Origin: Streptosporangium brasiliense
GTDB taxonomy: Bacteria; Actinomycetota; Actinomycetes; Streptosporangiales; Streptosporangiaceae
Length of the DNA stretch: 64,000 nucleotides
Direction: 5' to 3'
NCBI RefSeq assembly: GCF_030811595.1
Contig: NZ_JAUSRB010000002.1
Coordinates: 3,286,001-3,350,000 of the forward strand
Shown here: one piece after another, positions 34,094 to 42,771 of the stretch
Layout: each line of letters begins with the position of its first letter
How positions within the stretch are numbered: the stretch's first letter is position 1
Notes under the pieces: model-generated
Database searches by the model: none
Told to the model about the DNA's origin: nothing
The model's input: the letters and a program-made list of their open reading frames with translations, nothing else
Position numbers and translations under genes: made by a program

Positions 34094-34425
34094 CAGCCAC
34101 CCGCCAGGGATCTCACCTTCGGCGGCGGCCGACCCATACCCGCAGGCGCCCGCCGGGGATCCCGCCTCCGGTAGCGGTCCGTCATGCTCGCAGCCACCCG
34201 CCGGGGATCTTGCCTTCGGCGGCGGCCCGTCATGCCCGCAGGCGCCCGTAGGCGTCCTCACTTTGGCGGCCGCCCCTGCCCGTGGCCACCCGCCGGGGAT
34301 CTCACCTTCGGCGGCGGTCCGTCATGCCCGCAGCCATCCGCCGGGGGCCTCCCCCTTGGCGGTCGGCCCATGCCCATGGCCACCCGTCGGGGATCGCCCG
34401 GCCGGTGGCGGACCGGGTCCATCCG
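34094..34425. repeat. Seven-copy imperfect tandem repeat, unit 46-49 bp
   Basis: The 692-bp gap before smc holds no convincing gene. It holds seven degenerate copies of a unit with the signature CACCCGCCGGGGATCT ... TTCGGCGGCGG ... CATGCCCG, starting at 34094, 34143, 34191, 34239, about 34286, 34331 and 34380. Copies 2 and 3 are exactly 48 bp. Open frames through it exist only because the unit is GC-rich and close to a multiple of three. Confidence 0.85.
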
Positions 34426-34631
34426 TCCGTGCGGGGCACCACGCGCGGTGCGGGGCCGTGTGCGCGTGGGGAGCACAGGCGGTGTACAGGCGAGCGCGGG
34501 TGAAGAACGGTAGTCTTCCCAGGCGGGCGGACCGGCTGTGCGACGGGGGAGGATCCCGGCCGCCGGCGCCCGAGCCGTGACGCCCGACGCCGCGGCCGAG
34601 GTGAGCGCACCGGGGAATGGGGGGTTCCTGC

Positions 34632-37600
34632 ATGTATCTGAAGACCCTCACCCTGCGCGGGTTCAAGTCCTTCGCCTCGGCCACCACCCTCCGTTTCGAG
34701 CCGGGCATCACCGCGGTCGTCGGCCCCAACGGGTCCGGCAAGTCCAACGTGGTCGACGCCCTGGCCTGGGTCATGGGCGAGCACAGCGCGAAGTCGCTGC
34801 GCGGCGGGAAGATGGAGGACGTCATCTTCGCCGGGACCTCCTCGCGGGCCCCGCTGGGCCGCGCCGAGGTCACCCTCACCATCGACAACACCGACGGCGC
34901 GCTGCCCATCGACTACACCGAGGTCACGATCAGCCGCCTGATGTTCCGGGCGGGGCAGAGCGAATACGCCATCAACGGTGACACCTGCCGCCTGCTCGAC
35001 ATCCAGGAGCTGCTGTCGGACTCGGGCATCGGCCGCGAGATGCACGTCATCGTCGGGCAGGGCCAGCTCGACCAGGTGCTGCACGCCGGCCCGGAGGACC
35101 GCCGGGCGTTCATCGAGGAGGCGGCGGGTGTCCTGAAGCACCGCAAGCGCAAGGAGAAGGCGCTGCGCAAGCTCGACGCGATGCAGGCCAACCTGACCCG
35201 CGTCCAGGACCTCGCCACCGAGCTGCGCCGCCAGCTCAAGCCGCTGGGCCGCCAGGCCGAGATCGCCCGTAAGGCCGCCGTCATCCAGGCCGACCTCCGC
35301 GACGCCCGGCTCCGGCTGCTCGCCGACGACGTGCTCACCCTGCGGACCACGCTGGAGCGGGAGACGGCCGACGAGGCCGCCGTCCTCGCCCGCCGTACGG
35401 CGGTGGAGGCCGAGCTGGAGCAGGGCCAGTTCGCCGAGACCGAGCTGGAGGCCGCCGAGGCCGAGGCCCAGCCGCGCCTGGCCGCCGCGCAGGAGACCTA
35501 CTTCCGCCTCTCCTCGCTCCGCGAGCGCCTCAGGGGCCTGGCGGGGCTCGCCGCCGAGCGGCACCGCCACGCCACCGACACCGCCGTGGAACGGCGTGGA
35601 CGTGACCCGGAGGACTTCGAGCGCGAGGCCGAGGAGGTCCGGGAGCAGGAGCGGGTCCTCGCCGAGCTGCTCGCCGAGGAGCAGGAGACCCTCGCCAGGG
35701 CCGTGGCCGAGCGCGCCGAGACCGAGGGCGCGCTCGCGGCCGAGGAGCGGCGGTTGGCCGCCGCGGCCAGGGCGGCCGCCGACCGGCGCGAGGGGCTGGC
35801 CAGGCTCCGGGGCCAGGTCGGTGCCGCGCGCAGCCGGGCCGGGGCCGCCGAGGAGGAGATCGGCCGGCTGGCGCGCTCCCTGGAGGAGGCCGAGCAGCGC
35901 GCCGGGCGCGCCCAGGCCGAGCACGACAGCCAGGAGCAGGCCGACCCGGCAGCCGACCCCGCCCTCACCGAGGAGCTGGAGATCGCCCTGGAGACCGTCG
36001 ACCAGGCCAGGCAGGCCGTCGACCAGGCCAGGGCCGTGGTGGAGGAGGCGAAGTCGGCCGTCGCGGGCCCGGACGCCGGCCTCGGTGCGGCCAGGGCGGC
36101 CCTGACCACGGCGCGCCGCGCCGACCAGGAGGCGCAGCGCCAGGTCGCCGCGCTGGAGGCCAGGTTCGAGGCGCTGGAGTTGAGCCTGGCCAGGGGCGCC
36201 GACGGCGGTGCGGCGCTGCTCGCGGCCGACCTGGCGGGGGTGCTCGGCCCGGTGGCCGCCATGCTGGCCGTCCGGCCGGGCGCCGAGGTGGCCGTCGCCA
36301 CCGTTCTGGGCGCGGCCGCCGAGGCCGTCGCCGTGGAGTCCCTGCAGAGCGCGGCCGACGCCATCGACTTCCTGCGGAGCGCGGGCGGCGGCCAGGCGTC
36401 CCTGGTCATCGCCGCGGACGGGGCGCAGAGCCCGGCGGGCCCCGTGCCGGTGGCCGGCGCCGAATGGGCGGTCGACCTGGTCACCGTCCCGCCGGAGCTG
36501 CGGGCCGCCGCCGCCCACCTGCTGGGGGGCGTGCTCGTCGTCGAAGATCTGGCGACCGCCAGGAAGGCGGTCGACCAGCGGCCGGAGCTGCGGGCCGTCA
36601 CCCGTTCCGGTGACCTCCTGGGCGCCTACGCGGCCCGGGGCGGCTCGGCCGGCGGCACCTCGGCCCTCCAGGTGCGGGCCGCGCTCGACGAGGCCGTCGC
36701 CGACCTGTCCACGGCCAGGGTGGCCGCCGAGCAGGCGGCGACGGCGCTGGAGGAGGCCGCCGAGGCGGAGGGGGAGGCGCAGCTCGCGGTCGAGGCCGCC
36801 CAGGCGGGCGTGGCCGAGGCGCAGACGGGCGTGCAGACCGCGCAGGCCGGGGTCAACGCGGCGCAGGCCGCCCTGGACCAGCTCCGGGCCCGGCAGCGCG
36901 ACGCCGACCAGCAGGCCGCCGCCGCGGCCAGGCGGCTGGCCCAGCTCGGCGCGGCGGCGCAGGCCGCCAGGGACGAGTGCGAGCGGCTGGCCGGGGGCGT
37001 GCGGGCGGCGCGGGAGGCACGCGACCAGGACGCGGCCGGGCTGGCCGAGCTTGAGGAGCGGCTCGCCGCCGCCGAGGCCGCCGAGGGGCTGGAGACCGAG
37101 CCCGGCACCGAGATCCGTGACGAGCTCGCCGAGGTCTGCGCGGCGGCCCGGCAGGCCGAGATGGAGGCCCGCCTGGCCGTACGGACGGCAGAGGAGCGGG
37201 TCAGGGGCCTGGAGGGCAGGGCCGACGGCCTGATGCGCGCGGCCGAGCGGGAGCGCGAGGAGCGCTCCAGGGCCGCCGTCCTGCGGGAGCGGCGGCGCAG
37301 GCAGGCGCAGGTGGCCCAGGCGGTGGTCCGGGGGGCCGAGCTGACGCTGCGGTCGCTGGAGGCCTCACTGGCCGGCGCCGCGGCCGAGCGGGACGAGGCC
37401 GAGCAGGCGCGCGGGCAGATCGACGCCTCGCTCAAGTCCGTCCGGCTCCGGGTCCGCGAGCTGTCCGGGGAGCTGGACAAGCTGGTCAACCGGGCGCACG
37501 GCAGCGAGGTGGCCAGGACCGAGCAGCGGATGCGCCTTGAGCAGTTGGAGGCGCGGGCGGTGGAGGAGTTCGGCGTCGAGGCCCACACGCTCGTCGCCGA

Positions 37601-38315
37601 ATACGGCCCGGACGAGCCGGTCCCCACGGTGGACGGCGATCCGGTGCCCTACGTCCGGGAGGAGCAGCAGAAGCGGGCCAAGGCGGCCGACCGGCAGATG
37701 GCCCAGCTCGGCAAGGTCAACCCGCTCGCGCTGGAGGAGTTCGCGGCGCTGGAGGAGCGGCACGCCTTCCTCAGCTCGCAGCTGGAGGACCTGAAGAAGA
37801 CCCGGCGCGATCTGCTGCTCGTGGTCAAGGAGGTGGACGACCGGGTCGAGCAGGTCTTCACCGCCGCCTACCACGATGTGGCCCGCGAGTTCGAGACGAT
37901 CTTCACGCGGGTGTTCCCCGGCGGCGAGGGCAGGCTGCTGCTCACCGATCCGGAGAACATGCTGACCACCGGCGTCGAGGTCGAGGCCCGGCCGCCGGGC
38001 AAGAAGGTCAAGCGGCTGTCGCTGCTGTCCGGCGGCGAGCGGTCGCTGACCGCCGTCGCCTTCCTCGTCTCCATCTTCAAGGCGCGGCCCTCGCCGTTCT
38101 ACGTGATGGACGAGGTGGAGGCCGCGCTGGACGACACCAACACCCAGCGCCTGCTGACCCTGTTCGAAGAACTGCGACAGACGTCACAGATCATCATCAT
38201 CACCCACCAGAAGCGCACGATGGAGATCGCCGACGCCCTGTACGGCGTGTCGATGCGGGGCGACGGCGTCACCCAGGTCATCAGTCAGCGGCTGAGAGAA
38301 CACGAGTCCGTCTGA
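34632..38315 (+). CDS. smc: Chromosome segregation protein SMC
   Basis: A 1227-aa SMC ATPase that organises and segregates chromosomes with ScpA and ScpB. The N-terminal head has Walker A GPNGSGKSN at about residue 32. Long coiled coils flank a hinge at about 520-640 (LAGVLGPVAAMLAVRPGAEVAVATVLG). The C-terminal head has signature LLSGGERSLTA and Walker B FYVMDEVEAALDD. The coiled coils are very Ala/Glu/Arg-rich. ATG 34632 gives MYLKTLTLRGFKSF, the family start. ftsY follows 48 bp later. Confidence 0.98.
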   Translation: MYLKTLTLRGFKSFASATTLRFEPGITAVVGPNGSGKSNVVDALAWVMGEHSAKSLRGGKMEDVIFAGTSSRAPLGRAEVTLTIDNTDGALPIDYTEVTISRLMFRAGQSEYAINGDTCRLLDIQELLSDSGIGREMHVIVGQGQLDQVLHAGPEDRRAFIEEAAGVLKHRKRKEKALRKLDAMQANLTRVQDLATELRRQLKPLGRQAEIARKAAVIQADLRDARLRLLADDVLTLRTTLERETADEAAVLARRTAVEAELEQGQFAETELEAAEAEAQPRLAAAQETYFRLSSLRERLRGLAGLAAERHRHATDTAVERRGRDPEDFEREAEEVREQERVLAELLAEEQETLARAVAERAETEGALAAEERRLAAAARAAADRREGLARLRGQVGAARSRAGAAEEEIGRLARSLEEAEQRAGRAQAEHDSQEQADPAADPALTEELEIALETVDQARQAVDQARAVVEEAKSAVAGPDAGLGAARAALTTARRADQEAQRQVAALEARFEALELSLARGADGGAALLAADLAGVLGPVAAMLAVRPGAEVAVATVLGAAAEAVAVESLQSAADAIDFLRSAGGGQASLVIAADGAQSPAGPVPVAGAEWAVDLVTVPPELRAAAAHLLGGVLVVEDLATARKAVDQRPELRAVTRSGDLLGAYAARGGSAGGTSALQVRAALDEAVADLSTARVAAEQAATALEEAAEAEGEAQLAVEAAQAGVAEAQTGVQTAQAGVNAAQAALDQLRARQRDADQQAAAAARRLAQLGAAAQAARDECERLAGGVRAAREARDQDAAGLAELEERLAAAEAAEGLETEPGTEIRDELAEVCAAARQAEMEARLAVRTAEERVRGLEGRADGLMRAAEREREERSRAAVLRERRRRQAQVAQAVVRGAELTLRSLEASLAGAAAERDEAEQARGQIDASLKSVRLRVRELSGELDKLVNRAHGSEVARTEQRMRLEQLEARAVEEFGVEAHTLVAEYGPDEPVPTVDGDPVPYVREEQQKRAKAADRQMAQLGKVNPLALEEFAALEERHAFLSSQLEDLKKTRRDLLLVVKEVDDRVEQVFTAAYHDVAREFETIFTRVFPGGEGRLLLTDPENMLTTGVEVEARPPGKKVKRLSLLSGGERSLTAVAFLVSIFKARPSPFYVMDEVEAALDDTNTQRLLTLFEELRQTSQIIIITHQKRTMEIADALYGVSMRGDGVTQVISQRLREHESV

Positions 38316-38363
38316 CCCCCAGGGGGTCGGAGCATCCCGGGCCGTCTGGAAAACTGTGGTCTT

Positions 38364-39545
38364 GTGGAACCCTTCGGCATAATCGCGATCGTTGTCGTCA
38401 TCGCCCTACTGGCGGCAGGCGGCATGTTGCTGCTGTTCAAGCGGCCTGGGGGCAAGGTGGCTCCGCCCGCCGAGCCGCCGCAGGTGCTGCCGATCCCCAA
38501 GGAGGGGGAGCAGGCGCCCCCCAGGGGAGCCACCGATGACGACGCGGCGACCACCACTCTCCCGCCCCCGCCGGTCAAGCCGGCCGAGCCCGTGGTCACC
38601 GGCCCGGTCATCGAGATCCCGCCGCCGTCCGCGGGCCGGATGGTACGGCTGCGCGCCAGGCTGGCCCGCTCGCAGAGCACCCTCGGCAAGGGGCTCCTGG
38701 AGCTGCTCTCCCGCGACCGTCTCGACGACGACACGTGGGACGAGATCGAGGAGACCCTGATCACCGCCGACGTCGGCGTCGCGCCCACCCGGGCGATGGT
38801 CGAGGAGCTGCGCACCCGCGTGAAGGTGCTGGGCAGCCGGACGCCGCAGGAGGTGCGCGCCCTGCTCAAGGAGGAGCTGCTCACCCAGCTCGGCGTCGAT
38901 CTGGACCGCACCCTGCACGTCAGGGCGCACGGCGAGCGCCCGGCAGTGGTGCTCGTGGTCGGTGTCAACGGCACCGGCAAGACCACCACCACCGGCAAGC
39001 TGGCCCGCTCCCTGATCGGTGACGGCAACAAGGTCGTGCTCGGCGCGGCCGACACCTTCCGCGCCGCCGCCGCCGACCAGCTCCAGACCTGGGGAGACCG
39101 GGTCGGGGCCGAGGTCGTGCGCGGCCCGGAGGGCGGCGACCCCGCCTCGATCGCCTTCGACGCCGTGGCCAAGGGCATCGAGGACAAGGTCGACGTGGTG
39201 ATCGTGGACACCGCCGGGCGGCTGCACACCAAGACCGGCCTGATGGACGAGCTCGGCAAGGTCAAGCGCGTCATCGAGAAGAAGGCCACGGTGGACGAGG
39301 TCCTGCTCGTCCTCGACGCCACCACCGGCCAGAACGGCATGCGCCAGGCCCGGGTGTTCGCCGAGGTCGTGGACGTCACCGGCATCGCCCTGACCAAGCT
39401 CGACGGCACCGCCAAGGGCGGCATCATCATCTCCGTCCAGCGTGAGCTGGGCGTCCCGGTCAAGCTCGTCGGCCTCGGTGAGGGCCCCGACGACCTGGCC
39501 CCGTTCGACGCCGAGGTCTTCGTCGACACGCTCCTCGGAGACTGA
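38364..39545 (+). CDS. ftsY: Signal recognition particle receptor FtsY
   Basis: A 393-aa SRP receptor GTPase for co-translational membrane insertion. Residues 5-25 are a membrane helix (IIAIVVVIALLAAGGMLLLF), followed by a Pro/acidic linker. The helical N domain starts at about residue 95 and the G domain has VVGVNGTGKTTTTGKLA, DTFRAAAADQL, DTAGRLHT and TKLDGTAKGG. It starts at GTG 38364. In Streptomyces the region continues to amtB-glnB-glnD-ffh, but here a siderophore locus follows. Confidence 0.98.
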   Translation: MEPFGIIAIVVVIALLAAGGMLLLFKRPGGKVAPPAEPPQVLPIPKEGEQAPPRGATDDDAATTTLPPPPVKPAEPVVTGPVIEIPPPSAGRMVRLRARLARSQSTLGKGLLELLSRDRLDDDTWDEIEETLITADVGVAPTRAMVEELRTRVKVLGSRTPQEVRALLKEELLTQLGVDLDRTLHVRAHGERPAVVLVVGVNGTGKTTTTGKLARSLIGDGNKVVLGAADTFRAAAADQLQTWGDRVGAEVVRGPEGGDPASIAFDAVAKGIEDKVDVVIVDTAGRLHTKTGLMDELGKVKRVIEKKATVDEVLLVLDATTGQNGMRQARVFAEVVDVTGIALTKLDGTAKGGIIISVQRELGVPVKLVGLGEGPDDLAPFDAEVFVDTLLGD

Positions 39546-39553
39546 TCACCACC

Positions 39554-39594
39554 GCGCGGAGGGCGCCCCCGTGTCGCGGGGGCGCCCTCCGCGC
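39554..39594. terminator. Long hairpin between ftsY and siderophore genes
   Basis: Bases 39554-39571 pair perfectly with 39577-39594 (18-bp stem, loop TGTCG). It follows the ftsY stop by 8 bp and lies in a convergent gap, so it can stop both transcripts. Confidence 0.85.
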
Positions 39595-39657
39595 GTCCGC
39601 CCGTGGGGCTCCCTCGCGGGCGGCTCCGGCGCCGTACGTTCTGCGGACGTCTCCGGC

Positions 39658-39766
39658 GCCGTACGCCGGTCAACGCCATACGCCGGTCAACGCCGCACGC
39701 CGGTCAACGCCGTAAGTCGGTACTCGGTGAACGCCGTGCGCCGGTCAGTGCCGCACGCCGACCGGG
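39658..39766. repeat. 17-bp tandem repeat running into the ABC ATPase 3' end
   Basis: Units of the form GCCGTACGCCGGTCAAC at 39658, 39675 and 39692 are nearly identical. A disturbed unit (39709-39732) and two more (39733 and 39750) follow. The last ones cover the stop codon and final codons of the ATPase gene, so part of that C-terminus may come from the repeat. Confidence 0.8.
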
Positions 39767-40527
39767 ACGACCAGCGGGGTCCCGGCCACCGGATCCTCGA
39801 TCACTTTGGCGTCCAGGTCGAAGACCTCCGCGAGGAGGGGCTCGGTGAGGACCTCGTGCGGCGGCCCGGCGGCGACGACCCTGCCCCCGCGCATGGCGAC
39901 CAGGCGGTCGGCGTAGCGGGCGGCGAGGTTGAGGTCGTGCAGGACCATCACCACGGTGCGGCCGAGCTCGCGGTGGAGCCTGCGGACCAGCTCCAGGACC
40001 TCGACCTGGTGGGCCAGGTCGAGGAAGGTCGTCGGCTCGTCGAGCAGGAGCAGGTCGGTGCCCTGGGCCAGGGCCATCGAGATCCACGCGCGCTGGCGCT
40101 GCCCGCCGGACAGCTCGTCCAGCGGGCGCTCCCCGAGGTCGAGCAGGCCGGTCATGGACAGCGCCTCGCTGACCGCCGACTCGTCGTCGGAGGACCACTG
40201 CCGGTACCACGTCTGGTGCGGGTGCCGCCCCCTGGCCACCAGGTCGGCCACCGTCAGCCCCTCCGGCGCGCTCGGAGCCTGCGGCAGCACGCCGAGGACC
40301 TTGGCGACCTCCTTGGTCGGCATCCTGTCGATGCGCTTGCCGTCCAGCAGCACCTCGCCGCCCGAGGGTCTGAGCAGCCGTCCGAGCGCGCGCAGCAGCG
40401 TTGACTTGCCACACCCGTTCGGCCCGATGATCGTGGTCACGGTCCCGGCTTCGATCCCGAGATCGAGGCCGTCGACGATGACGTGATCGCCGTACCCGAG
40501 CCTTACGTCGACGGCCTGCAGCCTCAC
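39745..40527 (-). CDS. Iron-siderophore ABC transporter, ATP-binding protein
   Basis: A 260-aa ATPase of the FecE/FepC type that powers ferric siderophore import. Walker A is GPNGCGKST, Q-loop region VLPQAP, signature LSGGQRQR, Walker B LLLLDEP, and the switch His is in VLHDLN. It starts at GTG 40527, overlapping the permease stop (GTGA). It is the last gene of a three-gene operon. The C-terminal VPVGVRH is encoded by the 17-bp repeat. Confidence 0.96.
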   Translation of the reverse strand: MRLQAVDVRLGYGDHVIVDGLDLGIEAGTVTTIIGPNGCGKSTLLRALGRLLRPSGGEVLLDGKRIDRMPTKEVAKVLGVLPQAPSAPEGLTVADLVARGRHPHQTWYRQWSSDDESAVSEALSMTGLLDLGERPLDELSGGQRQRAWISMALAQGTDLLLLDEPTTFLDLAHQVEVLELVRRLHRELGRTVVMVLHDLNLAARYADRLVAMRGGRVVAAGPPHEVLTEPLLAEVFDLDAKVIEDPVAGTPLVVPVGVRH

Positions 40528-41624
40528 GAGCGTCCCTCCTTGCGCACACGGATCAGGAGATAGATCAGATAGGGGGCGCCGAGGACCGCGGTGACCACGC
40601 CCACCGGCAGCTCGGCGGGGCTGAACAGGGTCCGCGCGATCAGGTCGGCCGCGGCGGTCAGGACGGCTCCGGCGAGGGCCGAGACGACCAGCGGCGGCTG
40701 GGCCACCCCGGCCAGGCGCAGCGCGATCTGCGGGGCGGCCAGGGCGACGAACGCGATGGGCCCGGCGGCGGCGGTGGCCACCGCGGCGAGCAGGACGGCG
40801 GCGAGGATCATCAGACCCCTGGCGAGGTTCATCCGGATGCCCAGACCGGTCACGGTGTCGTCGCCGAAGCGCAGCGCGCCGAGCGAGCGGGTGCCGACCA
40901 GGGTCGGCGGTATGAGCACGGCGAGCGCGATCGCGACCGGGAGCACGTGCTCCCAGCCCCTGCCGTTCAGCGAGCCGCTGATCCAGACCATGGCCCGGCT
41001 GCTGTCGGTGACGTCCCCGACGGTCAGCAGCCAGTATTTGACGTTGGTGAACACCGCCGAGACGCCGATGCCGACCAGCACCAGGCGGTAGCCGTCCAGC
41101 CCCTTGCGCCAGGCCAGCAGGTAGACCGTCAACGCCCCGACCAGGCCGCCGAGCAGGGCCATGAGGGGGATGCCCACCTCGGCCAGGGCGCCGCTGGCGC
41201 CGCCCGCGGTGCTCCCGGCGGCCACGATGATCGCGACGACGGTCACACTGGATCCGGTGGTGACGCCGAGGATGTCGGGGCTGGCCAGCGGGTTGCGGGC
41301 GATGGCCTGGGTGATCGCGCCGGCCAGGGCGAGCGCCGCGCCGACGAGGACGCCGGTCAGGGCTCGGGGGAGCCGGAGCTCCATCACGACGAAGTGGTCC
41401 GGGCCGTCGCCGGTGACCGCCTGGAAGACCTGCGGGACGCTCATCGGGATGTCGCCGATGCGCATGCCGAGCGCCATCAGCAGCACCGCGGCGGCCAGCA
41501 GGATCAGGGCCACGACGGCGGAGCGCAGGCGCAGCAGCCAGGACGCGGAGCCGATCCGCAGCGGCCGTTCGTGCGCGAGCCGTACCGGGCGCTCACGCGG
41601 CGGCCGGGTGGGGGAGGAGGTCAC
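40524..41624 (-). CDS. Iron-siderophore ABC transporter permease (FecCD family), second
   Basis: A 366-aa membrane permease of the FecCD family with about 10 helices; it forms a heterodimer channel with the next permease. Conserved LRLPRALTGVLVGAALALAG, RNPLASPDILGVTTGSS and the coupling-helix region GPIAFVALAAPQIALRL are present. The first 35 residues are basic and cytosolic. It starts at GTG 41624, overlapping the preceding permease stop by 4 bp, so both are translationally coupled. Confidence 0.95.
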   Translation of the reverse strand: MTSSPTRPPRERPVRLAHERPLRIGSASWLLRLRSAVVALILLAAAVLLMALGMRIGDIPMSVPQVFQAVTGDGPDHFVVMELRLPRALTGVLVGAALALAGAITQAIARNPLASPDILGVTTGSSVTVVAIIVAAGSTAGGASGALAEVGIPLMALLGGLVGALTVYLLAWRKGLDGYRLVLVGIGVSAVFTNVKYWLLTVGDVTDSSRAMVWISGSLNGRGWEHVLPVAIALAVLIPPTLVGTRSLGALRFGDDTVTGLGIRMNLARGLMILAAVLLAAVATAAAGPIAFVALAAPQIALRLAGVAQPPLVVSALAGAVLTAAADLIARTLFSPAELPVGVVTAVLGAPYLIYLLIRVRKEGRS

Positions 41625-42673
41625 AGGCGGACCGGCTTTCTGCGGCGGACCAGGAAGACGAAGAACGGGGCGCCGATGAGGGCGAGCACGACGCCGACCT
41701 CCAGCTCGCCGGGGCGGGCGACCACCCGGCCGATCACGTCGGCGAAGAGCAGGGCGGCGGCGCCGATCAGCCCGGAGTACGGCAGCAGCCAGCGGTGGTC
41801 CGGCCCGGACAGCGGGCGGGCCAGGTGGGGGACCATCAGGCCGAGGAAGGCCAGCGCGCCGCAGGCCGCGACCGAGGCCCCGCTGAGCAGCGTGATGGCG
41901 GCCACGCCGACGATGCGGGTCAGGGTGACGTTCTGGCCGAGGGCGCGGGCGACGTCCTCGCCGAGGGAGAGGGCGTTGAGGCCGGGCGTGTTGACCATCG
42001 CCAGCAGCAGGCCGGTGGCGATGAACGGCAGCACCTGCCAGACGACGTCACCGCCCCGGCCCGCGATCGAGCCCGCCTGCCAGAAGCGGAAGACGTCCAT
42101 GGCCTGCTCGTCCATCAGGACCAGGGCCGAGGTGAGGGCGTAGAGGAAGGCGCTGACCGCGGTGCCCGCCAGGGCCAGGGTCACCGGGGTGGGGCTGCCG
42201 CGGCCGCCGGCCATGCCGAGGGCGAAGACCCCCACGCTGGCGATCAGGGCCCCGGCCAGGCCGAACCAGATGTAGCCGTACAGGTTGGTGACGCCGAGCA
42301 CCATGATGCTGAGCACCATCGCGAACGCCGCGCCCTGGGTGACGCCGAGCAGGCCGGGGTCGGCCAGCGGGTTGCGGGTGTGGCCCTGCATGAGCGCGCC
42401 CGCGATGCCGAGCGCGACCCCGGCCAGGACGCCGACGGCGGTCCGGGGGATGCGCAGCGAGCGGATGACGATGTCGTTCTCGGTGCCGGTCGGCCCGGTC
42501 AGCGCGTGCCACACGTCACCCAGCGGGACCGGCTTCGCGCCGATCGTGACGCTCAGCACGACCGTCACCGACAGGGCGCCGAACAGCCCGGCCAGCACGA
42601 GCAGGCGGTGCCGGTGGACCGCCCTGAGCCTTCCGGGCGACGGCGGCCGTGCGGCGGCTACCGCTGTGCTCAC
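41621..42673 (-). CDS. Iron-siderophore ABC transporter permease (FecCD family), first
   Basis: A 350-aa permease of the FecCD family and first gene of the importer operon. Signatures are LRIPRTAVGVLAGVALGIAG, RNPLADPGLLGVTQGAAF and GALAFLGLMVPHLARP. GTG 42673 is preferred over ATG 42688 because AGGAG lies 7 nt upstream of it. Its promoter faces the two iron boxes at 42718-42756, which it shares with the divergent binding protein, so the importer should be repressed when iron is plentiful. Confidence 0.95.
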   Translation of the reverse strand: MSTAVAAARPPSPGRLRAVHRHRLLVLAGLFGALSVTVVLSVTIGAKPVPLGDVWHALTGPTGTENDIVIRSLRIPRTAVGVLAGVALGIAGALMQGHTRNPLADPGLLGVTQGAAFAMVLSIMVLGVTNLYGYIWFGLAGALIASVGVFALGMAGGRGSPTPVTLALAGTAVSAFLYALTSALVLMDEQAMDVFRFWQAGSIAGRGGDVVWQVLPFIATGLLLAMVNTPGLNALSLGEDVARALGQNVTLTRIVGVAAITLLSGASVAACGALAFLGLMVPHLARPLSGPDHRWLLPYSGLIGAAALLFADVIGRVVARPGELEVGVVLALIGAPFFVFLVRRRKPVRL

Positions 42674-42717
42674 CTCTGCTCCTCTCATTTGCCGTACCCC
42701 GCATGAGTATGTCAGTT

Positions 42718-42736
42718 TTAGGTATGGCTAAGCTAA
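42718..42736. promoter_or_regulatory. Iron box 1 (DmdR/IdeR type)
   Basis: TTAGGTATGGCTAAGCTAA matches the known actinobacterial iron box TTAGGTTAGGCTAACCTAA at most positions. It lies between the divergent siderophore permease and binding-protein genes. DtxR-family repressors loaded with Fe2+ would bind here. Confidence 0.85.
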
Positions 42737-42737
42737 A

Positions 42738-42756
42738 TTAGGTTGGCCTTACCTTG
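42738..42756. promoter_or_regulatory. Iron box 2 (DmdR/IdeR type)
   Basis: TTAGGTTGGCCTTACCTTG is a weaker second copy, offset by exactly 20 bp from the first. It ends 15 bp before the binding-protein start. Two adjacent boxes suggest cooperative repression. Confidence 0.75.
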
Positions 42757-42771
42757 AAGGGAAGCTGTTCG

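Noticed and set aside
34038..34580. Open frames through the 48-bp repeat before smc
   Set aside because: They exist because the unit is close to a multiple of three and GC-rich. There is no ribosome site, and copies with indels change the peptide; composition is Pro/Gly/Ala only.
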